From assembly GCA_023390775.1 (NCBI GenBank), contig JAEWCF010000033.1, positions 1-26,449 on the forward strand: DNA of 26,449 nt. Reading direction: 5' to 3'. The translations under genes were made by a program, and so were the position numbers. Under the pieces are notes generated by a model. That model had not been told where the DNA came from. It did no database searches and was given only the letters and a program-made list of their open reading frames with translations. Below, piece by piece: positions 14,081 to 22,707 of this stretch. This stretch comes from Bacteroidota bacterium. Lineage in GTDB: Bacteria > Bacteroidota > Bacteroidia > Flavobacteriales > Flavobacteriaceae. How positions within the stretch are numbered: position 1 is the first letter of the stretch; the number at the start of each line of letters is the position of its first letter.

Positions 14081-17000
14081 ATGGGAGTCTTTACTTTATG
14101 TAGAAGAAATTTAATCCTGGTTGTTTTTGCCATTGCAGGATTTCCCGGCATTCAAGGCCTTTTTGCTCAATGCCCAACCATTGCAGACAACACACAGTCC
14201 TTCTGCGACCTTCAATCCCCCACCGTTTCCAGCCTTTCCGCCACCAATAATGGGGGCGGCATCGTTTGGTACGCCACGGCCACCAGTACCACGCCGTTAT
14301 CGCCGACATCGGGACTTGTCAGCGGGGAGGATTATTTTGCCGACAGCACCGCGGGAACATGCGGTGTCAGGCCCAGCGTGACGGTCACGATCTATTCGGC
14401 GCCGGTGGGCGGGCCTTTCCAGGGAGTGTGCGTAGGTGTTGCCAGCGAAGCTACGATTCCCGGCCCTGGCGACCCCGATCCGGATATTGTCGCAATCGGG
14501 AACAACGTGCAGTGGTATACCTCGCCTTCAGGGGGAACTCCCCTTGCACCGGGGACAATCCTCAACGACAATACCATATATTACGCCAGCCAAACCAATC
14601 CTGAAACCGGTTGCGAAACCAGTCGCCTGGCCGTATTTGTAAATGTGGGCGTTGTTCCCGTGCCCACGGGCGATGCCACGCAGGAATTTTGCAACGATCC
14701 ATCCAATCCTCCCACGGTTGGGGACCTTGTAGCCTCGGGCGTGAACAACTGGTACCTCACGTCGTCATCGGCGGCCCCGCTTCCGCTCTCGACCCCACTG
14801 ATCAATGGCCAAAGCTATTATGCGACCACGGTGGATCCGCCTTGTGAAAGCCCGACCCGTTTTGAGGTCGTCGTGACCCTTTCGGCACCGAATAATCCCG
14901 GTACCAGCGGAACGCTGTCCATCTGCCAAAACCAGGTCGCGGCGACATCTCCGGTAAACCTCTTCGGTTTGTTGGGCGGCAGCCCGCAGGCGAACGGTAC
15001 ATGGACGGGGCCGGTGCCCACCACGAACGGCTCGCTGGGAACGGTGAACGTGTCCGGCATGACGGTCGCGGGCAGCCCGTATGTGTTCACCTACACGGTC
15101 TCGGGAGTATGCGCACCGGCAAGTTCCACGGTCACGATCAATATCCTTCCGGTGCCCACGGTTGCCATATCGTCAAACCAGACCATCTGCCAGGGCTCCA
15201 CGGCCAACGTAACCTTTACCGGTACGCCCAATGCTATCGTAACCTATACGGTCAACGGCGGTGCCAATCAAACGATCACATTGAATGCTTCGGGAACCGC
15301 AACGATTTCACAAACTTTCAATGCAACTACGTATTATACATTGGTGAGCGTTACTTCGGCGGGGCCGAATCCATGCAGCCAGCCGGCAAGCGGAGTCGTA
15401 ACCATCACGGCGCTTCAGCTTCCTCTCGCCTCAATTTCGGCCAATACGACCATCTGTTCGGGCCAGAGCGCCACCGTTACCATCACGGGTACCGCCAACT
15501 CGACCGTCAACTATACGGTCAACGGCGCACCGGCGCAAATCACGCTCAACAACAGCGGAACGGCCACGGTTACTAATACATATACCGGCAATACCACTTT
15601 CACGCTTTCAAGTGTCACCTCGCCCGGGCCTCCCAGCTGTACACGTGTGCTTTTTAACTCTATTACCATAACCGTGATACCGCCGCCTGTGGTGGCGATC
15701 ACGGGAAATACAAGTGTGTGCCCCGACAGTCCGGCAACGGTCACTTTTACCGGCACCCCGAATGCTACGGTAGCTTATACCGTTAACGGAGGTTCCCCGC
15801 AAACTGTAGTACTAAGCGCTTCCGGAACCGCGACGATTACGCAAAATTATTCTGCGACAACAGTTTACACGGTTACAGGGGTGACCACCTCATCTACGCC
15901 TGCGTGCAGCCAGCCTGCATCGGGGAGCGTAACGGTTACGGTATTGCCGCTGCCAACGGCCTCGATCGCATCCAATACGACAATCTGTTCCGGGCAGTCA
16001 GCTCCGATTACAATCACCGGTACGCCCAATGCGACCGTAACTTATGCGGTGAACGGCGGTCCCAACCAGACCGTAGTCCTCAATGCATCGGGAAGCGCGA
16101 CCATTACGGGAAATTACACCGCCAATACGGTCATTTCGCTGGTGAGCGTTACATCTACGGGAACGCCAAGCTGCAGCAGGCCCTTGTCGGGTTCGGCAAC
16201 GATTACGGTTTTGCCTTTGCCGACGGCCACTATTTCGGCCAACGCGACGATTTGTTCGGGCCAATCAGCAACAGTAACCTTTACCGGAACGCCAAATTCG
16301 ACGATCACCTACACCGTGAATGGCGGCGCAAATCAAACGATCCTGCTCAATGCATCGGGCAATGCAACCCTAACGCTGGCTTATACGGCGACCACGACCT
16401 ATACCCTTGTGTCGGCATCGACTTCGGGAACACCCGCCTGCAGCCAGCCCGTCAGCGGGAACGTGACCATTACGGTGATTCCATTGCCGACCGCTACCGT
16501 ATCGGGCAACGCGGCGATCTGCTCGGGCGCATCGGCACCCCTGACCTTTAACGGGACGCCGAATGCCGTCATTACCTATTCGGTCAACGGCGGGCCCAAT
16601 CAAACGATTACGCTGAACAATTTCGGTACTGCGGTTCTGAACAACACGTATACCGCGACCACGACGATCACCCTCATTAGCGCGGCCACCACCGGAACGC
16701 CGGGTTGCAGCCAGCCATTATCAGGTTCCGTTACGGTGACCGTACAACCGCTTCCAACGGTAACCATCGCTGCCAATACTACCGTCTGTTCCGGTAACAG
16801 CGCCACCGTTACCTTTACGGGTACGCCCAATGCCACCATAACCTACACGGTGAACGGCGGGGCGAACCAAACCATCGCGCTCAACGGATCGGGAACGGCA
16901 ACGATCACGCAGAATTATACTTCGACAACCACCTACACCCTGGTCAGCGCGGCAACAGTTGGCACGCCGGCATGTTCCCAACCGCAAACGGGTTCGGTAA

Positions 17001-20000
17001 CGATCACGGTCATTCCCCCTCCGACAGCAGTGATATCGGCACCTACGCCGGTCTGCGCGGGCTCGGTCTCAAACGTCAGCATTACCGGCACACCGAATGC
17101 GACCGTGACCTATACCGTCAACGGGGGTGCGCCGCAAACTATAGTGCTGAACGCGTCGGGCACCGGGACGATAACCGGGACGTATTCGTCCAATACCGTG
17201 ATTGCGCTCGTAAACATTGCCACGGGCGGAACTCCAACCTGTATCCAGCCGTTAAATTCGACCGTAACCATTCCCGTGACTCCTTTGCCAACTGTTACAA
17301 TATCCGGTAGCACGACGGTTTGTCCGGGCGGAAATGCCACCGTGACCTTTATGGGCACGCCCAACACCGTGGTGAACTACACGGTCAATGGGAGCGCGGC
17401 CCAATCAATTAATATCGGGGCTTCGGGAACGGCAACTATTTCCCAGGCCTATAGCGCCACAACGGTGTATTCGCTTGTCAGCATTTCGACTACAGGTTCT
17501 CCCTCTTGCACCCAGCCCCAGAACGGAACCGTTACCGTAAACGTCCTGCCGCCGCCAACCGTTTCACTTTCGGGAAATGCCACCATTTGTGCCGGAGAAG
17601 AGGCCCAGGTGACCTTTACGGGAACGCCGAATGCCGTTATCACCTACACTGTAAATGGCGGTGCACAGCAAACGATAACACTTGATGGCACGGGCACGGC
17701 GATCCTTACGAATTCGTATTCTTCTACGACAATCATCGCCCTTGTCAGCGCGGCCACGTCGGTACCGCCGGCATGCGTGCAGCCACAGACAGGATCGGTT
17801 ACCATTACGGTGTTTCCACCGCCGACCGCCTCGATATCGGGAAGTGCCAGCGTATGTTTCAATGGCAGCGCAACTGTTTCATTCACCGGGACGCCCAATG
17901 CAACGGTGACTTACACGGTCAATGGAGGCGCGGCCCAGACGATCGTACTGAGCGGTACCGGTTCAGCATCCATAACATCAACATTTACCGAAACCACCGT
18001 TTACACCCTGACCGGCGTGGTTACGGCCGGAACCCCGTCGTGCCCTGCGACCGTCAGCGGATCGGTGACGATTACCGTAATTGGGCTGCCCGTTGCGGCC
18101 ATTTCGGCGACATCCTCGCAAGTATGTTCGGGATCGTCGGCATCGATCATCATAACAGGAACACCGGGTGCGGTGGTTACCTATTCAATTAATGGCGGGC
18201 CAAATCAACAGGTAACGCTGAATGCATCGGGTACGGCGGCCGTTTCGCCTGCCATTGCTTCCGATTCGGTCATTTCGCTTATTTCGGTCTCAACTTCGGG
18301 AACTCCGGCCTGCAGCCAGCCCGCAACCGGTAGTGTTTCCATAACCGCCGTGCAACCGCCACAGGCAGGAAATGATGTGGCCTCGTATGCGGTCTGTCAA
18401 AACGGCTCACCCGTCGACCTCTTTACCTTACTGGGCGCAAATGCGCAACCGGGAGGCAGTTGGACGCCGAGCCTTGCAAGCGGGACTGGAGTATTCAACC
18501 CGCTCATTGACCCGCCGGGTTCGTATGTGTATACAGTTTCCTCCAACGGGCCTTGTCCGGCCGATTCGGCCTCTGTGACCGTATCGATCACGACTCCGCC
18601 AAATGCCGGGACGGATGCCACGCTTCCTGTGTGCTCCAATTCGGCGCCGATCAACCTGTTCGCGCTTCTCGGAAGCCTTGCACAACCCGGCGGCACCTGG
18701 ACGCCTACGCTCTCAAATCCCGGATTTTTCAATCCAGCCCTCGACAGCGCGGGAACCTATACTTACACGGTAGCCGGAAACGCGCCCTGCGGAAGCGATT
18801 CGGCCACGGTGAACATCTCGATTATCCAATCGCCCAATGCGGGAGTTTCCACGACGCTGAACATTTGCGCAAATGCCGCGCCTGTCGATCTGTTTGCGGC
18901 TCTCGGACCGCAGGCACAGCAGGGCGGAACCTGGTCACCCGCGCTTACTTCGGGAACGGGAATCTTCGATCCAAGCCTCGATGCCCCCGGCACCTACATC
19001 TATACGTTGGAGGCGGCACTGCCCTGCATGCCGATGTCGGCGAGCGTATCGGTTAGCCTGACCACGCCGCCGAATGCAGGTAACGATGCGGTGGCAAACA
19101 TTTGCTCGAATTCAAACCCGCAGGACCTTTTCCTGCTATTGGGCAATCAAGCCCTACCGGGAGGTACATGGTCGCCGGCCCTTGCTTCGGGCAGCGGAAT
19201 CTTCAATCCCGTCGTGGACCCGGCAGGAACCTACACCTACACCGTTGCGGGCGTTGCGCCGTGCGGCAGCGATTCGGCAACTGTCGCCGTAACCATCACG
19301 CCGGGACCGGATGCGGGCCAGGATGGCACCTTGGTACTTTGCGTGGACAGCGCACCGCAGGACTTGTTGAATTCGTTGAACGGCACTCCGCAACCGGGTG
19401 GCACCTGGACCCCGGCGCTATCCGGCGGAAACGGGATTTTCAATCCGGCCGTCGATGCCCCGGGCGTTTACACTTACACCTTTTTCGGGAACCAACCCTG
19501 CGACAATGACACGGCGACCGTTACCGTTACCGTGAACCCGATCCCGAACGCAGGAACCGACGGCACGGCATTTTTCTGTACCAACTATCCGCCATCGGAC
19601 CTGTTCGCCTCATTGGGCGGAGGGGCGCAGCCGGGCGGAACGTGGTCACCCGCATTGGCCAGCGGAAGCGGAATCTTCAATCCGCTTGTCGATGCCCCAG
19701 GGGTCTATACCTATACGGTGGGCGGCGGGTTTTGCACCACCGACACATCGAGCGTGACCGTAACCGTACAGCAATCGCCGAATGCCGGTGGGAACGGCGC
19801 GACACTCCTGATCACGGCCTGCCAGTCAAACGCAACCATCGATCTTGCTACGGGATTGAGCGGCGCACAAGGCGTGGGGACATGGGCCGATGATGATAAT
19901 ACGGGAGCGCTCTCGGGCGGGATTTTCGATGCATCGGCGGTAGGTCCCGGCACGTACCATTTTACTTATACCGTGGGCGGTGGCGTTTCGCCGTGCCTGT

Positions 20001-21757
20001 TTGATTCGGCGACCGTGACCGTTGTGGTAGAGCCGCTGGCAAACGCGGGAATGGCCGGCGCAGCGCAAAGCTTCTGTACATCGGCCGGAACGGCAAATCT
20101 CGATCTGCTCCTGACCGGCGCGCAACCCGGGGGGACCTGGACCAATGCCAATGGCGATCCCGTCAATGCGATCGTGGATATCACGGGATTTGCAGCCGGT
20201 AATTATACCTATACCTATTCGGTCACCAATTCATGCGGTACCGATAGCGAGCCGGTCACCGTAATCATTTTACCCATCCCAAACCTCGCCATACAGAACA
20301 TCACCCTGGTCACGCCCATCTGCCTCGGAGATAATGCGACCATCACGATTTCCGGTATTGCGGATGGAAATTATACACTTAGCTACAGCCTCTCCGGCGC
20401 CAATGTCCTGGGCGGACAACAGGCATCGGTGACGGTAGCGGGCGGTTCGGGTACTTTTTCGATTCCTGCGGCGTCGCTGTCTAACATCGGGACCACGACC
20501 ATTTCATTTGATGCGATCCTGAATACAAATTCCACGTGTTCCGCCACCCTGACCGGCATCCTGGTGAACGTGGTGGTCAGGCCTATTTCGGATTTGACCG
20601 ACGCAAACCTTTCTTCATCGGGGGCTTGTCCGGGCGCTCCGGCCACGGTCGCCATTACGGGTGCCGCAATGGCCGACGGGAATTACCAGTTCAATTATTC
20701 CATTCCGGGCGCCAACCCTTCCACGGGTACGACCGGTATCGTATCCCTCCTCGGCGGTGCGGGAAGTTTTGTGCTTCCATCGGCACTGTTCCCCGCATCA
20801 GGGAATTACACCATTACCGTTACGGGAATCACCAGCCTGTCCGCGGGTTGCGGGAATCCCTTGGAGAATGCTTCAACCAACATCGTGATATACGCGGCAC
20901 CGGATGTCACGGGCGCGCAGCTTTCGGCCGCCAATTCGTGTTCAGGGCTTGACAATGCGATCCAGATTTCGGGTGCCGGCAATTTGGCCGACGGAACCTT
21001 CGACCTGACCTACCAACTCGGGGGCAATGCATCGGGTAGCGCAACCGTTCCCGTCATCTTCACGGGCGGATCGGCCTCGTTCACCATCCCCGCGTCGCAA
21101 TTGCCCACATCGGGAACGGTAACGGTCACCGTGACGCAACTGCTCACTTCGCCTGGGGCGTGCGGGGCAAACGTGACCGGTTTCAATGTGGCATCGTTCG
21201 ACATTTCGGAACCGGAAACCCCAATCCTTGCGCCGCAGGGCGATGAATTCTGTGCCGACGACAACCCGACGCTCGCCGATCTTTCGGCCAATATCGAGGG
21301 CGGCGGCAATGTGGTCTGGTACGACGCCGCGACGGGCGGAAATGTCCTTCCGGCCTCGACCGCCCTTCAGGACGGCGAATCCTATTTTGCGACGATCAGT
21401 TCGGGTGCGGGTTGCGAGAGCCCGGTGAGACTTGAGATTATTGTGGACACGACGGTATGCGAAGAGCAGATCCTGATCCCCGACGGTTTCTCGCCCAACG
21501 GCGACAACATCAACGATGCCTTTGAGATTGTCAACATCCGCGAGGTGTATCCCAATTTCAAGATTGAGATCTACAACCGATACGGAAACATCCTGTTCAA
21601 GGGCCACGCGAACGTTCCTGACTGGGACGGAACGGCCTCGCAGGGCGGACTAAAGGTTGGCGACGGAGTGGTCCCCACCGGAGTGTATTTCTACATTCTC
21701 GAATTCAATGACGGCGTACGCAAGCCGCAACAAGGCAGGCTTTATTTGAGCAGGTAA
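14081..21757 (+). CDS. giant repetitive T9SS type B surface protein (adhesin-like, gliding motility-associated C-terminus)
   Basis: This protein has 2558 residues. A signal peptide at 1-30 ends LFAQ. The layout is: three related cysteine-containing domains (31-267; motifs VWY or QWY, then YYA or YFA); one domain (268-357) like the later 80-aa repeats; twelve repeats of about 89 aa (358-1425); eight of about 80 aa (1426-2065); three of about 104 aa (2066-2377); one domain (2378-2460) like the N-terminal three; and a CHU_C sorting domain (2461-2558) with IPDGFSPNGDNINDAFEI and the tail VYFYILEFNDG. CHU_C ends direct type B export through T9SS and surface attachment, as in SprB. The Thr/Ser/Gly/Asn-rich Ig-like repeats suggest a long stalk or adhesin; the ligand is unknown. 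ATG at 14081 starts at the signal peptide; the TTG at 14018 was rejected. A PorP/SprF gene follows after 1 nt. Confidence 0.93.
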   Translation: MGVFTLCRRNLILVVFAIAGFPGIQGLFAQCPTIADNTQSFCDLQSPTVSSLSATNNGGGIVWYATATSTTPLSPTSGLVSGEDYFADSTAGTCGVRPSVTVTIYSAPVGGPFQGVCVGVASEATIPGPGDPDPDIVAIGNNVQWYTSPSGGTPLAPGTILNDNTIYYASQTNPETGCETSRLAVFVNVGVVPVPTGDATQEFCNDPSNPPTVGDLVASGVNNWYLTSSSAAPLPLSTPLINGQSYYATTVDPPCESPTRFEVVVTLSAPNNPGTSGTLSICQNQVAATSPVNLFGLLGGSPQANGTWTGPVPTTNGSLGTVNVSGMTVAGSPYVFTYTVSGVCAPASSTVTINILPVPTVAISSNQTICQGSTANVTFTGTPNAIVTYTVNGGANQTITLNASGTATISQTFNATTYYTLVSVTSAGPNPCSQPASGVVTITALQLPLASISANTTICSGQSATVTITGTANSTVNYTVNGAPAQITLNNSGTATVTNTYTGNTTFTLSSVTSPGPPSCTRVLFNSITITVIPPPVVAITGNTSVCPDSPATVTFTGTPNATVAYTVNGGSPQTVVLSASGTATITQNYSATTVYTVTGVTTSSTPACSQPASGSVTVTVLPLPTASIASNTTICSGQSAPITITGTPNATVTYAVNGGPNQTVVLNASGSATITGNYTANTVISLVSVTSTGTPSCSRPLSGSATITVLPLPTATISANATICSGQSATVTFTGTPNSTITYTVNGGANQTILLNASGNATLTLAYTATTTYTLVSASTSGTPACSQPVSGNVTITVIPLPTATVSGNAAICSGASAPLTFNGTPNAVITYSVNGGPNQTITLNNFGTAVLNNTYTATTTITLISAATTGTPGCSQPLSGSVTVTVQPLPTVTIAANTTVCSGNSATVTFTGTPNATITYTVNGGANQTIALNGSGTATITQNYTSTTTYTLVSAATVGTPACSQPQTGSVTITVIPPPTAVISAPTPVCAGSVSNVSITGTPNATVTYTVNGGAPQTIVLNASGTGTITGTYSSNTVIALVNIATGGTPTCIQPLNSTVTIPVTPLPTVTISGSTTVCPGGNATVTFMGTPNTVVNYTVNGSAAQSINIGASGTATISQAYSATTVYSLVSISTTGSPSCTQPQNGTVTVNVLPPPTVSLSGNATICAGEEAQVTFTGTPNAVITYTVNGGAQQTITLDGTGTAILTNSYSSTTIIALVSAATSVPPACVQPQTGSVTITVFPPPTASISGSASVCFNGSATVSFTGTPNATVTYTVNGGAAQTIVLSGTGSASITSTFTETTVYTLTGVVTAGTPSCPATVSGSVTITVIGLPVAAISATSSQVCSGSSASIIITGTPGAVVTYSINGGPNQQVTLNASGTAAVSPAIASDSVISLISVSTSGTPACSQPATGSVSITAVQPPQAGNDVASYAVCQNGSPVDLFTLLGANAQPGGSWTPSLASGTGVFNPLIDPPGSYVYTVSSNGPCPADSASVTVSITTPPNAGTDATLPVCSNSAPINLFALLGSLAQPGGTWTPTLSNPGFFNPALDSAGTYTYTVAGNAPCGSDSATVNISIIQSPNAGVSTTLNICANAAPVDLFAALGPQAQQGGTWSPALTSGTGIFDPSLDAPGTYIYTLEAALPCMPMSASVSVSLTTPPNAGNDAVANICSNSNPQDLFLLLGNQALPGGTWSPALASGSGIFNPVVDPAGTYTYTVAGVAPCGSDSATVAVTITPGPDAGQDGTLVLCVDSAPQDLLNSLNGTPQPGGTWTPALSGGNGIFNPAVDAPGVYTYTFFGNQPCDNDTATVTVTVNPIPNAGTDGTAFFCTNYPPSDLFASLGGGAQPGGTWSPALASGSGIFNPLVDAPGVYTYTVGGGFCTTDTSSVTVTVQQSPNAGGNGATLLITACQSNATIDLATGLSGAQGVGTWADDDNTGALSGGIFDASAVGPGTYHFTYTVGGGVSPCLFDSATVTVVVEPLANAGMAGAAQSFCTSAGTANLDLLLTGAQPGGTWTNANGDPVNAIVDITGFAAGNYTYTYSVTNSCGTDSEPVTVIILPIPNLAIQNITLVTPICLGDNATITISGIADGNYTLSYSLSGANVLGGQQASVTVAGGSGTFSIPAASLSNIGTTTISFDAILNTNSTCSATLTGILVNVVVRPISDLTDANLSSSGACPGAPATVAITGAAMADGNYQFNYSIPGANPSTGTTGIVSLLGGAGSFVLPSALFPASGNYTITVTGITSLSAGCGNPLENASTNIVIYAAPDVTGAQLSAANSCSGLDNAIQISGAGNLADGTFDLTYQLGGNASGSATVPVIFTGGSASFTIPASQLPTSGTVTVTVTQLLTSPGACGANVTGFNVASFDISEPETPILAPQGDEFCADDNPTLADLSANIEGGGNVVWYDAATGGNVLPASTALQDGESYFATISSGAGCESPVRLEIIVDTTVCEEQILIPDGFSPNGDNINDAFEIVNIREVYPNFKIEIYNRYGNILFKGHANVPDWDGTASQGGLKVGDGVVPTGVYFYILEFNDGVRKPQQGRLYLSR
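15152..18355 (+). repeat. array of 12 tandem ~89-aa (267-bp) Ig-like repeats
   Basis: Twelve consecutive units start at 15152, 15419, 15683, 15950, 16217, 16484, 16751, 17018, 17285, 17552, 17819 and 18086. Ten are 89 aa, the second is 88 and the twelfth 90, so the array is exactly 12 x 267 bp. Each unit follows the pattern LPTAxISxNxTICSG, then VTFTGTPNAxVTYTVNGG, then LNASGTATIT, then GTPxCSQPxSGSVTITV, with two cysteines that probably form one disulphide. The protein pattern is tight, but the DNA is diverged at synonymous positions: the TVNGG segment is written with different codons in nearly every copy. Confidence 0.95.
18356..20275 (+). repeat. array of 8 tandem ~80-aa repeats
   Basis: Eight units follow the 89-aa array directly. 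The pattern is PPNAGxDxxLxxCSNxxPxDLFxLLG, then QPGGTWSPALASGSGIFNP, then DAPGTYTYTVxGxxPCxSDSATVTVTI. The first unit runs 18356-18595. The last two are more diverged (GTWADDD and GTWTNANGD in place of GGTWSPAL). Each has two conserved cysteines. A single related unit also sits at 14882-15151, before the 89-aa array. Confidence 0.93.
20276..21211 (+). repeat. array of 3 tandem ~104-aa repeats
   Basis: Units at 20276-20584, 20585-20896 and 20897-21211 (103, 104 and 105 aa) share an initial cysteine (PICLGDNATI, GACPGAPATV, NSCSGLDNAI). They also share an ADGNYxxxYSLxGAN-like turn, a GGSGTFSIPAASL-like strand and a late cysteine. They separate the 80-aa array from the C-terminal domains. Confidence 0.88.
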
Positions 21758-21758
21758 A

Positions 21759-22706
21759 ATGGCAGCGATGAAAAACAACATACGGTTCCTGGTTCTTGCG
21801 CTCTTGGCGTGGACGGCGTCGCTTGCCCAGCAGGACCCGCAGTACACGCACTATATGTACAACATGAGCGTCATCAATCCGGGCTATTCCACCGACACGC
21901 CGGGTATCCTCAACATCGGAGGGCTTTACCGGACGCAGTGGGTCGGGGCAGTAGGCGCACCGCAAACGGCCAATTTCTTTGTGCATACGCCGTTGTCCAG
22001 AAGGGTGGAGGCCGGCGTTTCGGTGATCAGCGATGAGATCGGCGACGTGGTCCAGGAGCACAACCTGTATGCCGATGCCGCCTACGTGATCCCGGTTTCC
22101 GATCGGAACAAACTCTCCTTCGGTATCAAGGCGGGCGCGACGTTCTTCAGCACCGATTTCAACGGGTTCCAGTATTCGGACACCGAACCCGATCCTGCTT
22201 TCGCCAACAACATCAACCGCGTATTCCCCAATGTGGGGGCTGGCGCTTTTTTCTTTTCGGACAAGTATTACATCGGGTTTTCGGCGCCCAACCTGCTGCA
22301 GACCAAGCACCTGGAACGCAGGGACGCGATTGCCACCATCGGCGTGGAGGCCGTCCACTATTTCCTTACGGGAGGCTACGTTTTCCAACTGAATGACAAC
22401 CTCAAGTTCAAGCCGGCGTTTATGGCGCGCGGGGTCAAGGGCGCTCCGGCCGCGTTCGATTTTACCGGCAACGTCCTGATTAACGACAAATTCGAGGCGG
22501 GCATCGGGTACAGGCTGGACGATTCGGTGGCGGGACTGGTGAACTTTTACCTGACACCGTCGCTTCGCATCGGATATTCATACGATTATACGCTGACCAA
22601 CCTCGGAAATTTCAATTCCGGGACCCACGAAATATTCGTGTTGTTTGACCTTGACCTGTCCGGGCTTGGCGGCAAGGGTTACGATAAATCGCCGAGATTC
22701 TTTTAA
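21759..22706 (+). CDS. PorP/SprF family type IX secretion system membrane protein
   Basis: This 315-residue protein has a signal peptide (FLVLALLAWTASLAQ). It shows the PorP/SprF family opening QQDPQYTHYMYNMSVINPGY, with GLYRTQWVGAVGAPQTANFFVHTPL close behind. Alternating beta strands continue to the C-terminus, consistent with an outer-membrane barrel of about 14 strands. SprF is required for secretion and attachment of SprB in Flavobacterium johnsoniae, and paralogues usually sit next to their own type B substrate. Here the gene starts 1 nt after the stop of the giant protein, so it is very likely the dedicated partner of that protein. A second in-frame ATG at 21768 is an equally possible start. 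The OmpA-family gene follows after 1 nt. Confidence 0.95.
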   Translation: MAAMKNNIRFLVLALLAWTASLAQQDPQYTHYMYNMSVINPGYSTDTPGILNIGGLYRTQWVGAVGAPQTANFFVHTPLSRRVEAGVSVISDEIGDVVQEHNLYADAAYVIPVSDRNKLSFGIKAGATFFSTDFNGFQYSDTEPDPAFANNINRVFPNVGAGAFFFSDKYYIGFSAPNLLQTKHLERRDAIATIGVEAVHYFLTGGYVFQLNDNLKFKPAFMARGVKGAPAAFDFTGNVLINDKFEAGIGYRLDDSVAGLVNFYLTPSLRIGYSYDYTLTNLGNFNSGTHEIFVLFDLDLSGLGGKGYDKSPRFF

Positions 22707-22707
22707 C

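Noticed and set aside
15152..18355. A CRISPR-like or satellite DNA interpretation of the regular 267-bp periodicity.
   Set aside because: The periodicity is in an uninterrupted reading frame and is conserved at protein level but not at DNA level; there are no short direct repeats with unique spacers.
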